Below are positions 44,669 through 55,559 of a DNA stretch of 64,000 bases, piece by piece. A program made the position numbers and the translations under genes. Under the pieces are notes generated by a model that made no database searches, was not told the DNA's origin, and worked only from the letters and a program-made list of their open reading frames with translations. Position 1 is the first letter of the stretch, and each line of letters starts with the position of its first letter. The DNA comes from Brevibacterium iodinum ATCC 49514 (GTDB lineage: Bacteria; Actinomycetota; Actinomycetes; Actinomycetales; Brevibacteriaceae). The stretch is taken from the NCBI RefSeq assembly GCF_900169265.1, contig NZ_FXYX01000001.1:434001-498000 (forward strand), written 5' to 3'.

Positions 44669-46957
44669 GCCGTGGTGGGATCCGGAACCGCTGTGCGATC
44701 CCGAACCTGAGTGCGCGTATTCCTCTGCGGCGAGCAGATGGGTGGAGTCCCCGTCGTGGCCTGTGCCGGCCGAAGCCGTCGCACCAGCATCCGCAGCCTC
44801 GCCGTCACCCGCATTCGCGGTCTCATCGAAGTCGGTGATCGCCTTGTTCGGCCACCAGATCCGGTCGCCGACGAGTCCGAAGATCGAGGGCACGATGACG
44901 GTGCGGACGATGATCGTATCGACGAGCACGCCGACTCCGACGATGAGACCGAGCTGGCCGAGCACCATGAGCGGCAGCATGCCCAACGCAGCGAACACTC
45001 CGGCCAGGACGATGCCGGCACTCGTGATGACTCCACCGGTGTGCGCGACGGCTTCGACCATGCCCTGACGTCCGCCGTGGAAGACGGACTCCTTCTTCGC
45101 CCGGTGAGCGAGGAAGATCGAGTAGTCGATGCCGAGTGCCACGAGGAAGAGGAACGCGAGGATCGGCACCTGCGCATCGAGGGCTGACTGGCCGAAGATC
45201 GTCCGTGACAGGAATGCTCCGAGACCGATCGCCGCTGCCGAGGACACCACGTTGACAAGCAGCAGAGTGAACGCCGCAATGGGTGCGCGGAGGATGCCGA
45301 GCAGGATGATGAAGCTGATCGCCAGGACCATCGGGACGATCGTGAAGAAGTCCGCCTGGTTGCCGTCACGAGCGTCGAGCTCGGTCGCCGCGGCGCCTCC
45401 TACCTGGGCCTCGGCCCCGTCGATGGCGTGGGCGTCGGTGCGGATGTCCTTGACGAGGTCGAGTCCCTTCGCGCTGTCGGGTTCGTATTCGCCGGTGACC
45501 ATGATCTTCGTGACCGAAGTGCCATCGATGTTCGTGTCCTCGATCGCCGAGGCGCGCACGACGCCGTCCATATCGCTGACCGTATCGATGACGTCATCCG
45601 CATGGTCGGTATCGGCGACGATCCAGATCGGCTGGGATTCGCCGGGTGGGAAATGGTCGGCGAGGACGTCGAGTCCCTGCGCCGATTCGGACTGGACCCG
45701 GAACTTCTCGGTCTGGTCGAGACCGATCGAGGACCCGATGAAGCCGGTGGCCATGACACCGAGAATGACGATTCCGGCACCGAGGTGGAGCCCCGGTTTG
45801 CGTACCACGCGGGTGGCGATGGTCCGCCAAATCGAGGGCTCGGCCGCACCTGCAGGTGCGGTGGAACGGTCGGCGGCGGCTGCCTCGGCGGGAGTCATCT
45901 CTTCGACCTTCGGGATGAAGGGCCAGAACATCTTCTTGCCGCAGATCGCGAGCACGGGCGGCAGGGCGAAGAGGACGGCGGCAGCGGAGATGAGCAGGCC
46001 GACGGCCGCGGTGATGCCCAAGCCGCGGGTGCCGGGGATGATCGCGAAGACGAGGCTGAGCAGGGACAACACGACGGTGAGGTTCGACGCGAGGATCGTC
46101 GACGCGGTATGCGTCCAGGCTTCGGCGAGCGCGACCCGGTGGTCGGTGAAGCGGCGCAGCTCCTCGCGGTAGCGGGAGATGAACAGCAGCGCATAGTTCG
46201 CGCCGGCACCGAATACGAGGACGCTGATGATGCCCGCATCGAACTGCAGGTTCAGCCAGTCGCCGACGGCCGCGGTCACGGTCGAGGCGAGTCCGTCGGC
46301 GGTGCCGATGACGATGAGCGGCAGCAGCCACAGGATCGGCGAGCGATAGGTGATGATGAGCAGCAGCGCCACGATGACGATGGTGACGATGAGCAGGGTG
46401 AAGTCTGCGCCGTTGAACGCCGAGGCGATGTCGGCGCCGATAGCGGGACCACCCGTGACCAGCAGAGACATGCCATCATCAATGAGTCCGGTGGCTGTCG
46501 AGTCATCGGCGATGGCGGTGCGCAGGTCGTCAACGGTCTCGGCGGTGTCGGAATTCGTCAGGCCCACCGTGATCGGCACCATGAGCAGCGCGGCCTGTTT
46601 GTCGTCGCTGAGGATCGGCCCGGTGACGGCCTCGGTGGATTCGTCGCCGAAGGATTCGCCGAGCGAGGTGCCGAGTTTCTTCAGGTCAGCCTGGGTGTCG
46701 GAGGAGAGTTCGGCTCCGTCCTCGTTCGACGCCACGACCATGACGGATTGCTTGTCCGCTTCGGGGAACTTGTCGAGAATCTTCTGTGCTTGAGTGGATT
46801 CGGAGTCGGCCGGAGCGGTTTCGCTGGGTCGGTCCTCCCCTGCCCCGGACAGAAGTCCGAAGATCAGGGCGACGAGGACGAAGATCCCGCCGAGGACGAG
46901 CCACGAACCGCGCTTCGATGTCAGCGTGTGTGCGGTTTTCGCCAGTGGTGAGTTCAT
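44660..46957 (-). CDS. MMPL/RND-family membrane exporter
   Basis: A 765-residue protein with the MMPL layout: one N-terminal helix, a large outer loop, a block of helices, a second loop (about 420-540) and a second block. The sterol-sensing-like segments FGAGANYALLFISRYREELR and FLVALGIDYSIFLAHRAKKE contain the paired acidic/tyrosine proton-relay positions. Relatives export lipids, siderophores or drugs. The C-terminal tail is a His/Ser/Gly-rich repeat (GSGSHSGSGSHHGKY) that may bind metal. It precedes a sensor kinase and response regulator on the same strand. Confidence 0.88.
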   Translation of the reverse strand: MNSPLAKTAHTLTSKRGSWLVLGGIFVLVALIFGLLSGAGEDRPSETAPADSESTQAQKILDKFPEADKQSVMVVASNEDGAELSSDTQADLKKLGTSLGESFGDESTEAVTGPILSDDKQAALLMVPITVGLTNSDTAETVDDLRTAIADDSTATGLIDDGMSLLVTGGPAIGADIASAFNGADFTLLIVTIVIVALLLIITYRSPILWLLPLIVIGTADGLASTVTAAVGDWLNLQFDAGIISVLVFGAGANYALLFISRYREELRRFTDHRVALAEAWTHTASTILASNLTVVLSLLSLVFAIIPGTRGLGITAAVGLLISAAAVLFALPPVLAICGKKMFWPFIPKVEEMTPAEAAAADRSTAPAGAAEPSIWRTIATRVVRKPGLHLGAGIVILGVMATGFIGSSIGLDQTEKFRVQSESAQGLDVLADHFPPGESQPIWIVADTDHADDVIDTVSDMDGVVRASAIEDTNIDGTSVTKIMVTGEYEPDSAKGLDLVKDIRTDAHAIDGAEAQVGGAAATELDARDGNQADFFTIVPMVLAISFIILLGILRAPIAAFTLLLVNVVSSAAAIGLGAFLSRTIFGQSALDAQVPILAFLFLVALGIDYSIFLAHRAKKESVFHGGRQGMVEAVAHTGGVITSAGIVLAGVFAALGMLPLMVLGQLGLIVGVGVLVDTIIVRTVIVPSIFGLVGDRIWWPNKAITDFDETANAGDGEAADAGATASAGTGHDGDSTHLLAAEEYAHSGSGSHSGSGSHHGKY

Positions 46958-47096
46958 GACTCCAGTCCATCAATCTCAGGAGTCACACACATCGCCGAAG
47001 AGTTCGGATTCGGTCTGCAACTTTCGATGGAGAAAACCCGCTGACCTGGGGTGATGCTTGCGGCTGAGGTTACGGCACGGGTGGAGAGTCAGCGGC

Positions 47097-47663
47097 TCAG
47101 GCGAGCTCGCCCCCTGCCTTTTCGACCTCCGCGAGTGCCGCCGCGCTCGAGTCTCCCCCGACGCCCGCGGTGAGGTCGGTGAGCACTCGGACGCTCAGTC
47201 CCGCGCTCAGCGCATCGAGGGCGGAAGCGCGTACGCAATGGTCGGTGGCGATGCCGACGACATCCACCTCGGTAATGGTGAGTTCGGTGAGAAGCTCGCC
47301 GAGGCGGCTCCCCGTTTCCGTGATCCCCTGAAAAGCCGAATAGTCGGGTTTGCCTTGCCCCTTGCGGACTTCGTGGGTGATGGCCGCGGTGTCGAGCAAC
47401 GGATCGAAGGCCGCACCATCGGTGCCGGCGACGCAGTGGACGGGCCAAGAATCGACGAAGTCCGGGGAGTCGCTGAAGTGGCCGCCGTTGTCGTTGTCGG
47501 CATCGTGCCAGTCGCGGGAGGCGATGACGGCGTCATAGTCGCCGGCATGTGCGGCGAGGTGGGCGGTGATGCCTTCGGCGACAGCGTCGCCGCCGGTCAC
47601 ACCGAGCGCGCCGCCTTCGGAGAAGTCATTCTGGACGTCGACGATGAGAAGTGCCTTGGCCAT
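47097..47663 (-). CDS. pncA: Nicotinamidase-like isochorismatase-family hydrolase
   Basis: A 188-residue cysteine hydrolase. Catalytic Asp is in ALLIVDVQNDFSEGG, metal ligands in ASRDWHDADN and HFSDSPDF, Lys in VRKGQGKPDYSAFQG, and the nucleophilic Cys in VVGIATDHCVRASALDAL. These match bacterial PncA, which converts nicotinamide to nicotinate in NAD salvage. ATG 47663 is chosen because family homology begins exactly there. Confidence 0.88.
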   Translation of the reverse strand: MAKALLIVDVQNDFSEGGALGVTGGDAVAEGITAHLAAHAGDYDAVIASRDWHDADNDNGGHFSDSPDFVDSWPVHCVAGTDGAAFDPLLDTAAITHEVRKGQGKPDYSAFQGITETGSRLGELLTELTITEVDVVGIATDHCVRASALDALSAGLSVRVLTDLTAGVGGDSSAAALAEVEKAGGELA

Positions 47664-47851
47664 GCCTCGAGCATAGGCGCTTCCCGGCCGATTTCCAGGG
47701 GTGCGGCGGATTCGGTTGAAGGCTGGTGCGACTGGTGGTGGGCGCGTCAGGCGATGGGCGAACACCGAGATGCGGACGATCTGTGCTGAAATTCACCGGG
47801 TTTGCCCGCACGGATAGTCCGCAACTTCGAGCACACAGACCATCACTGACC

Positions 47852-48328
47852 TCAGGCTTGCTTGAGGGCGCGCTTCTCGGCCTTCTTCGCTGCCTTCTTC
47901 GCGGCCTTCTCGATGGCCTTGGCGTTGTCACTGTCCCCGGCGATGAGGAGCAGTCCGCCGAGGGCCGCGAGGTTCTTCGAGAACTGGGTCTGGTGGGCCT
48001 TCGCGTCGCCGCCCTCCATCTCCCAGAAGGAGTGTCCGGCCAGCGTGGTCGGGATGAGGGAGCCTGCAAGCGCCAGTGCCGAGAGTCGCGGCTTGATGCC
48101 GAGCAGGAGGGTGGCACCGGCGAGGATCTGCACGCCGCCGTTGATGCGCACGAGCAGTTCGTTGTCGTCGGGAAGTCCGGGCACGTATTCGCGGATGGAG
48201 TCCAGGGTCGATTCAGCCATCGCCGCCTTCCCTGCGGGATCCTTCACAGCCGAGAGCCCGCCGGTGATGAAGATCGGTGCGGTGAGCATGCGTCCTGCCG
48301 TCTGCAGCAATGATGGGCCAAAAATCAC
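47852..48328 (-). CDS. DoxX-family membrane protein
   Basis: A 158-residue protein with four predicted helices and the DoxX pattern AGRMLTAPIFITGGLSAVKD, GGVQILAGATLLLGIKPRLS and SKNLAALGGLLLIAG. The C-terminus is a lysine/alanine helix. The GTG at 48328 follows AAGGAGTCCTTT. In mycobacteria DoxX works with superoxide dismutase and a thiosulfate transferase in oxidative stress; no such partner is next to it. Confidence 0.85.
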   Translation of the reverse strand: MIFGPSLLQTAGRMLTAPIFITGGLSAVKDPAGKAAMAESTLDSIREYVPGLPDDNELLVRINGGVQILAGATLLLGIKPRLSALALAGSLIPTTLAGHSFWEMEGGDAKAHQTQFSKNLAALGGLLLIAGDSDNAKAIEKAAKKAAKKAEKRALKQA

Positions 48329-48361
48329 AAAGGACTCCTTAGATCTATTGGGTTTCCGAGC

Positions 48362-49402
48362 CTAACGGACGCCGGGGCCGGGCCTCAATTTCGCGGCCGG
48401 CCCCGGCGTCATATTTCGATGGTGATCAGACGGTCTGCCGGTGACGACAGCGGAGACGATCCAACCCGAAACCCCGAGGAGAGTCATGAGCGCAGGGTCG
48501 GGAGTCGAGGCCCCCGCATCGATGACCAAGGCCAGCAACATGCCGGTGGACCCGTTGAGTGCGGCGTGCGCGAAGACCGCCGGCCAGACCGAACCCGTGC
48601 GGAGGCGCAGCCAGCCGAAGAGGATGCCGACTGCGATGCACCCGCCGACCATGAAGCCCACGCCGGTGATGTCGGGGCGGCCGAAGTTGTAGCCGAGCAG
48701 AATGAGCGGGGAGTGCCACAGGCCCCAGACGGCACCGACGATGAGCAGCGCCGGCCAGGTTCCTAAGGGGCGCAGGCTGGTGAGCAGCCAGCCCCTCCAA
48801 GCGAATTCCTCACCGATCGTGACGAAGCAATTGGATACCGAGCCTGCGAGCATGAGCAGCAGATAACCGAGGATAGCGACCGCAATCAGCACCGACTCCA
48901 TACCCGGGAGTGTGGCCAATTGTTCCTTGAACGCGGACAGCCCGGTGAGGTCGAGCGTGAGCCAACCGAACGCAGCGCTGACCAGATAGCCGAGGACGAC
49001 GAGAACCATGATGCCGAAGAAGGCCGCGACGGTCACCCCGATGACTCGACCGAAGGGACGCAACGGCCAGAAGCCGAAGTAGCGCGGAGCGCTGGCCACG
49101 ACCTCTCCCCTGGCACGGGCGCGGCGGCGCTGGACGATGGAGGCGATGATGCTGGCGACCAGAGGTGTGAACATCATGAGCCCGCCGAAGACCGTCACGG
49201 CGAGCGGGTCGCTGATGCCCTCGCCCGAAGTCCACAGCGGCAGGCAGGCCAGCCACGCGAGACCGAAGGCAATGACAGCGAAGATGCCGATCTCGAGCCA
49301 CGGGACCCGGGAGGGCACGACGGCGAGTGGTCGCCCTTTCGCGTCGACCTCCTCGGTGGGGGTGTGCGATCCGTCCATCGCCGAGGCGGCAGGACCGGGC
49401 AT
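48362..49402 (-). CDS. CPBP-family intramembrane metalloprotease
   Basis: A CAAX-type protease of about 346 residues if the ATG at 49402 is used; 49378 is also possible and neither has a clear ribosome site. About eight helices carry the family motifs EEFAWRGWLLTSLRP (EExxxR), LWHSPLILLGYNF (FxxxH-like) and FAHAALNGSTGMLL (HxxxN). Such proteins are often involved in bacteriocin self-immunity or protein processing, but no bacteriocin gene is near. It ends 34 bp before the doxX start. Confidence 0.82.
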   Translation of the reverse strand: MPGPAASAMDGSHTPTEEVDAKGRPLAVVPSRVPWLEIGIFAVIAFGLAWLACLPLWTSGEGISDPLAVTVFGGLMMFTPLVASIIASIVQRRRARARGEVVASAPRYFGFWPLRPFGRVIGVTVAAFFGIMVLVVLGYLVSAAFGWLTLDLTGLSAFKEQLATLPGMESVLIAVAILGYLLLMLAGSVSNCFVTIGEEFAWRGWLLTSLRPLGTWPALLIVGAVWGLWHSPLILLGYNFGRPDITGVGFMVGGCIAVGILFGWLRLRTGSVWPAVFAHAALNGSTGMLLALVIDAGASTPDPALMTLLGVSGWIVSAVVTGRPSDHHRNMTPGPAAKLRPGPGVR

Positions 49403-49599
49403 GGAATCCGTCGTTCCGGGCGGGTGGGGTGGGACAGCGGGCTGAGGTGATGGCTCGATCGGTCCGGTCGCCTGGCACCTCCGCCGCGAGGCGGAAATCG
49501 CGATTAGCCGCACGGACGAGAATGCTTCCGGAGGTGAGAATCGGAGGTACGATGCGAACAGCACAGAATCAACGACGATTCGAATGAAGGAACATCATC

Positions 49600-51147
49600 A
49601 TGTCCTATCTCCCCTCGAATGCCCACCATCCCGCGGGCGCTCACACCTCCGCCGGCAATCGTGCCGATGGCCATCTCTCCGATTCCGATCACCTCGCCGT
49701 CCTCGGCTACGGTGACTCGTTCGAGCGGTCGATGAGTCCGTGGGCGAACTTCGCCCTCGGCTTCACCTACCTCTCCCCGCTCGTCGGCGTCTATTCCCTG
49801 CTGGCCGTCGCACTGTCGACCGGTGGTCCGCCCTCGATCTGGTGGATCGTCATCGTCGCCTGCGGGCAGCTGCTCGTCGCCCTCGTCTTTGGGGAGGTCG
49901 TCTCCCAGTTCCCCATCGCCGGCGGCATCTACCCCTGGGCCCGACGCCTGTGGAGCAAGCGCTACGCGTGGATGGCCGCCTGGGTCTACATCTGCGCACT
50001 CATCGTCACGATCACCTCGGTGGCGGAGTTCGGGGCTGGGTTCCTCGCGAGCCTGTTCGGGCTCGAGCTCAACCGCACCACCACTCTCGTTCTCGCTCTG
50101 GTTCTGCTCGTGCTTGCTCTGGCGATCAACTTCTCGGGCACGAAGTGGTTGGCCCGAATCGCCCGCATCGGGCTCTTCGCCGAGCTCATCGGAGTCATCG
50201 GCCTCGGCCTGTTCCTGCTCATCTTCGAACGCAAGCACAGCTTCTCAGTCTTCTTCGACACCATGGGCACCGCCGGCGACGGCAGCTATCTGCCCGTGTT
50301 CCTGGGTGCCGCCGTCGCCGGGCTCTTCCTCTTCTACGGCTTCGAAGCCTGCGGCGACGTCGCCGAGGAGGTTTCGAACCCGGCTCGCGGAATCCCGAAG
50401 GCCATGCTCATGACGATCTTCGTCGGCGCGATCTCGGCCCTGTTCTCCTTCGGCGGGTATGTGCTGGCGGCACCGAACCTCGATGAGATCGTCGCCGGTG
50501 AAGTCGCCGACCCGATCCCTGCGATCCTCGCCGGCAGCCTCGGCGATGTCGGTGCGAAGATCTTCCTGCTCGTTGCGATCCTCGCGTTCATCTCCTGCGT
50601 GCTCAGCTTGCAGGCCGCCGCGTCGAGACTGATCTTCAGCTTCGCCCGTGACGGCATGATGCCCGGCCACCGGTGGCTGTCGAAGGTCACCGACGGGACG
50701 AAGATCCCGCACAATGCGCTCATCGTCGCCTGCACGGCACCGGCCCTGATCTGCGTGCTCATCTGGTTCAACGACGGCATCCTCGTGGCCGTGACCTCGT
50801 TCGCGATCCTCGGCATCTATCTGGCCTTCCAGATGGTCGTGCTCGGCGCGCTGCGACAGCGGGTCAAGGGCTGGAAGCCGGCGGGACCGTGGTCGCTGGG
50901 CGGCTGGGGCATCGTCGTCAACATCGCGGCCCTTGCTTACGGAGTTTTCGCGATGATCCTGTTGTCGCTGCCCGGCGACTCCGGGTCGTTCTTTGCCGAC
51001 TGGATCGTGCTCATCGGCCTCGTCGTCGTGTTGGCGGTCGGGTTCATCTATCTCTTCACAGCGCGCCCGGATCGGAAGTCCGACGCTCCCGAAGGTGACG
51101 CCATCGCCGTCGCCGACGCGATCCGCGCCCACCGCGCGAAGCTGTAG
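49600..51147 (+). CDS. APC-family amino acid permease
   Basis: A 515-residue permease with about twelve helices. It belongs to the GabP-like amino acid/choline transporter group: FERSMSPWANFALGFTYLSP, the substrate-binding VVSQFPIAGGIYPWARRLW, YGFEACGDVAEEVSNPARGI and LQAAASRLIFSFARDGMMPG. The substrate is a small amino acid or amine that cannot be fixed from the sequence. It is divergent from the CPBP protease. Confidence 0.88.
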   Translation: MSYLPSNAHHPAGAHTSAGNRADGHLSDSDHLAVLGYGDSFERSMSPWANFALGFTYLSPLVGVYSLLAVALSTGGPPSIWWIVIVACGQLLVALVFGEVVSQFPIAGGIYPWARRLWSKRYAWMAAWVYICALIVTITSVAEFGAGFLASLFGLELNRTTTLVLALVLLVLALAINFSGTKWLARIARIGLFAELIGVIGLGLFLLIFERKHSFSVFFDTMGTAGDGSYLPVFLGAAVAGLFLFYGFEACGDVAEEVSNPARGIPKAMLMTIFVGAISALFSFGGYVLAAPNLDEIVAGEVADPIPAILAGSLGDVGAKIFLLVAILAFISCVLSLQAAASRLIFSFARDGMMPGHRWLSKVTDGTKIPHNALIVACTAPALICVLIWFNDGILVAVTSFAILGIYLAFQMVVLGALRQRVKGWKPAGPWSLGGWGIVVNIAALAYGVFAMILLSLPGDSGSFFADWIVLIGLVVVLAVGFIYLFTARPDRKSDAPEGDAIAVADAIRAHRAKL

Positions 51148-51207
51148 GTGGCGCGGGGTCGGGCGTGGATCTTTCCGGCGAACGGGGTGAGGCGCGGCGG
51201 CCCCGGA

Positions 51208-51660
51208 TCAGACCCCGAACTCTGGCGCGAAGGCCAGGGCACCCGCAGGCACCTCGCCGGCCAACGACATCGCCATGAGCGCCTCGTCGGGAACCTAGAC
51301 GTGCAGGGTGATGCCGAATCCCGAGGCCGGAGTGAACCCGAAGCGCGGGTAGTACTCGGGGTGACCGAGCACGACGGCGAATGCCTCACCGCTGCGGGCC
51401 GCCTAGGCGAGGAGCGCCTCGATGACGGGGGTGCCGGCGGCGGTGCGCTGATGCTCGGGCCACACCGAACAGGGCGCGAGGCAGACTCCGGGCGCCTCTC
51501 CGACGAAGCACCGGGAGAGCATTGCGTGGGCGATGGCCTCACCATCGAGGACGCCGACGAACGACAGGCCCTCGATTCCGTAGCCGGATGCGTGGATGGC
51601 ATCGATGTCACCGGATGTCTCAGTGCGGACGGTGAACTGAGGTGTGAGAGGATTCGTCAC
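51208..51660 (-). pseudogene. GNAT acetyltransferase with two in-frame TAG codons
   Basis: The frame starts MTNPLTPQFTVRTETSGDID (ATG 51660) and shows LAPCSVWPEHQRTAAGTPVI, the acetyl-CoA site. It meets TAG at 51403-51405 (LLA-stop-AARSGEAFAVV), continues LGHPEYYPRFGFTPASGFGI, meets a second TAG at 51295-51297 (LHV-stop-VPDEALMAM) and ends at 51208. Apart from the two stops the 150-residue frame is a normal GNAT of the PYYPRFGF type. CAG to TAG or TGG to TAG explains both. Confidence 0.82.
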
Positions 51661-51711
51661 CTGTTCACGATAACAATCGGCGGAGCCGCCTCACCCACCC
51701 CACACACATAA

Positions 51712-53193
<1,482 letters not shown>

Positions 53194-53308
53194 GGTCACG
53201 CGCCCGACGCCGGTGCCGGTCGGGCTGAGCCCCGTCCGCGCCGGATGGTGAAAGACTTCCGGAGACACTGCGCAGCATGAGACTCGCGGCCTCCGGTTGA
53301 GAGCAGAG

Positions 53309-53368
53309 AACGGCCGGCAGGCGCACTCCCCGATCAATGTGATCGACGGAGTCCGCCTGCCGGCCGTT
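53309..53368 (+). terminator. Long hairpin after argG
   Basis: AACGGCCGGCAGGCG (53309-53323) and its complement (53354-53368) form a 15-bp stem, with an inner ACTCC/GGAGT pair in the loop. Confidence 0.75.
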
Positions 53369-53444
53369 TCGCATTCACCGCGATGCAGCGCCCGCGTCCG
53401 CACGATGCCGTGCGGTGCGGTGCGACCGTGGAATGATTCGTTCC

Positions 53445-54250
53445 ATGACCTCCGATTCCCGGTACAACGTCCAGACCCTCGCCGAGGCGCTCGACCGAGA
53501 TCTGCGCGCCCGTGGCAGCAGCGAACGCGCCCAGAAGGAGAAGGCCTACCGCAAGAGCGAACTCCTCCATTACGGGGTGAGCGTGCCCGATACTCGTGCC
53601 GTCGTTCGCACCGCTCTGCGCACAGCGAAGCTCAGCCACGATGAGGTCATCGATCTCGCCCGAACCCTCTGGGCCGCGCCGACGCCGTCGGACGACTCGG
53701 CCGGCAACGCTGAACCAACGGACACAGGCGCCGGGCCAGCAGGGCACCCCACACCCGTCCACGAGCGACGCGCCGCGGCCACAATGGTGCTCATCCAGTC
53801 GAAGGACCGCCTCGGCGGGGGGATGCGGATTTCATCGGGGGCCTACTCCGCGAGGCGATGACCTGGGCGCTCGTCGACCCTCTGGCCGGGGACCTCATCG
53901 GGCCGTTGAGCGAACGGGATACCGCCTTCGACCCCGTCCTGGGGCGCTGGGCGAGCGATGAGGATTTCTGGATTCGCCGCTCGGCCCTGTTGGCGCACCT
54001 GGTCCCGCTGCGACACGGCCGCGGCGACTTCGACAGGTTCTCCCGATTCGCCGATGCGATGCTCGAGAAGAAGGAATTCTTCGTCCGCAAGGCCATCGGC
54101 TAGGTTCTGCACGATACCTCGCGCAAACGCCCCGACCTCGTCTTCGACTGGATCCTCCCGCGTGCCCACCGTGCCTCGGGAGTAACGATCAGGGAGGCCG
54201 TCAAACGCCTGTCGACGGAACAGCGTGAGGCCGTTCTCGCCGCCAGATGA
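53445..54250 (+). pseudogene. AlkD-like DNA alkylation repair protein, frameshifted and with an in-frame TAG
   Basis: The first frame (MTSDSRYNVQTLAEALDRDL, VSVPDTRAVVRTALRTAKLS, ATMVLIQSKDRL) is a HEAT-like N-terminus of the AlkD family. It shifts at a run of six G (53817-53822), consistent with loss of one G. The next frame carries DFIGGLLREAMTWALVDPLA, DEDFWIRRSALLAHL and FFVRKAIG, then TAG at 54101-54103 and VLHDTSRKRPDLVFDWI to a stop at 54250. Relatives have a conserved RKAIGWVLR, so the TAG replaces a TGG tryptophan. AlkD proteins excise alkylated bases; this copy should be inactive. Confidence 0.85.
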
Positions 54251-54284
54251 CTCGACTCCCGGCCGCAGGTGGGCCAAGTCCCAG

Positions 54285-55010
54285 CTATCTGACTCCACCC
54301 CTGCCGACCGGAGGGTGGCCGGGCAGTTGTCGTGCTGCGTCCTCGGGGTTGCCGGTCAGCTCGACGACTCCGCGATCGAGCGCGACCTGAGCCAGCTGCG
54401 CATACCCCGCCGCCGAGGCGGCCCGAGCGATGGCCTCGACCGCCGCGCCTGCGGGGCGTCGGCCGGTCCCCGCGAACCAGATCCAGCGACCGTCGATCGA
54501 CCGTGGAATCGGGTCGAGCGCCAGTGTGAAACGTCTGCGTCCGCGCCTGGCGTCCTCGGCCGAACAGGCGACGAAGTGGACACCGTTCTTCGTCCACCAC
54601 GACGCTCGCAGAGTCGACTGCGCGATCTGCCCCTGCAGTCCGACCTCTTTGAGATATCTGTTCGCACCGGCGACCCCGGCAATGCTGCCGGGCGTGATCT
54701 GCTGATAGGGAATGGCGTAGGGACGAATCCCCGGGGCAACGGAGCCGACAAGGATCCCGCGCTCGCACACGATGAGCCGCTCACCCGAGAGATAGAGAAG
54801 GATCAGACCGAACATCACCGCGAAGATGACACCCGGAGCAATCGCCAGCAATGGCGTCTCCCCCGGGTTGATAAATGTCAGAACTGTGAAGAGCACCCAC
54901 CCGAGGACGAACCCCGTCACTGTTTTCGGTCCTGGGCGGTCGGCGAACACCTCGATGACCTCACCGAGCTCTTCACGATGGCGACGGGCTTTCCTCGTCT
55001 CAGCACCCAA
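54285..55010 (-). CDS. Hypothetical membrane protein with PH-like C-terminal region
   Basis: A 241-residue protein with two helices near residues 30-75 (TVTGFVLGWVLFTVLTFI and LLAIAPGVIFAVMFGLILLY) followed by a soluble beta-rich region (RLIVCERGILVGSVAPGIRP, FVACSAEDARRGRRRFTLAL). The layout is that of actinobacterial membrane proteins with a PH-like domain. No function can be assigned. It follows tRNA-Arg and its terminator on the same strand. Confidence 0.65.
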   Translation of the reverse strand: MGAETRKARRHREELGEVIEVFADRPGPKTVTGFVLGWVLFTVLTFINPGETPLLAIAPGVIFAVMFGLILLYLSGERLIVCERGILVGSVAPGIRPYAIPYQQITPGSIAGVAGANRYLKEVGLQGQIAQSTLRASWWTKNGVHFVACSAEDARRGRRRFTLALDPIPRSIDGRWIWFAGTGRRPAGAAVEAIARAASAAGYAQLAQVALDRGVVELTGNPEDAARQLPGHPPVGRGGVR

Positions 55011-55061
55011 CAGAATCCAACCTTCGGATCAACGCCCGGATAAGCCTGACTCCGGGCAAAC

Positions 55062-55101
55062 GAAAAAGTCCCTCACCGGCAATCCTGCCAGGTGAGGGAC
55101 T
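55062..55101 (-). terminator. Rho-independent terminator of tRNA-Arg
   Basis: On the minus strand AGTCCCTCACC and GGTGAGGGACT form an 11-bp stem followed by TTTTTCG. This is the clearest classical terminator in the window. Confidence 0.85.
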
Positions 55102-55110
55102 CTCTTTCTG

Positions 55111-55183
55111 TGCGCCACGAGGGATTCGAACCCCCAACCTTCTGATCCGTAGTCAGATGCTCTATCCGTTGAGCTAGTGGCGC
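55111..55183 (-). tRNA. tRNA-Arg (anticodon ACG)
   Basis: Read on the minus strand, the acceptor stem is GCGCCAC with GTGGCGC, the anticodon arm TCTGA-CTACGGA-TCAGA gives anticodon ACG, and the T-arm contains GGTTCGAATCC. The discriminator is A and CCA is not encoded. The A34 is expected to be modified to inosine. Confidence 0.96.
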
Positions 55184-55559
55184 ATGTCGCTCGGACTCTC
55201 GCCCTGCAACTCGAACAACTATACACACCCATTTCACCGAAGCTCAAATCGTCTCCACGTGCGCTTCGCCACATTCGCACTCACGGTCAGTGCCGCCTCG
55301 GCGAGAGGGGATGGAATCGCAGATTTCAGCCGTCGCTCATTGGTGAAACAAACCGTCAATCACTTGAAACAACACGGCATTTACTTGTTGCGTTTGCGTC
55401 AATTGGTCCCCGGCTGTGATCCAATGCACATCTTCGAGTGACCGAAACGCGCGTTTTTCGCTTCCACTCCCATCCTACGGTGGATATGTACCAACCGCTC
55501 GACGGACGCCAGCCGCCGGAGACGAAACCCCACACACACGACCCACCAGGAGACCACTC
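55184..55559. other. Upstream region of pckG
   Basis: About 375 bases without a supported gene, more AT-rich than the rest, with a candidate CRP/GlxR-like site at 55415-55430 and one 11-mer copy at 55293-55303. It should contain the tRNA-Arg and pckG promoters. Confidence 0.55.
55415..55430. promoter_or_regulatory. Candidate CRP/GlxR-type site upstream of pckG
   Basis: TGTGATCCAATGCACA matches TGTGA-N6-TCACA at nine of ten fixed positions, about 130 bp upstream of the pckG start. Confidence 0.4.

Noticed and set aside
55029..55280. Frame through tRNA-Arg
   Set aside because: Same artefact; the frame covers the tRNA and its terminator.
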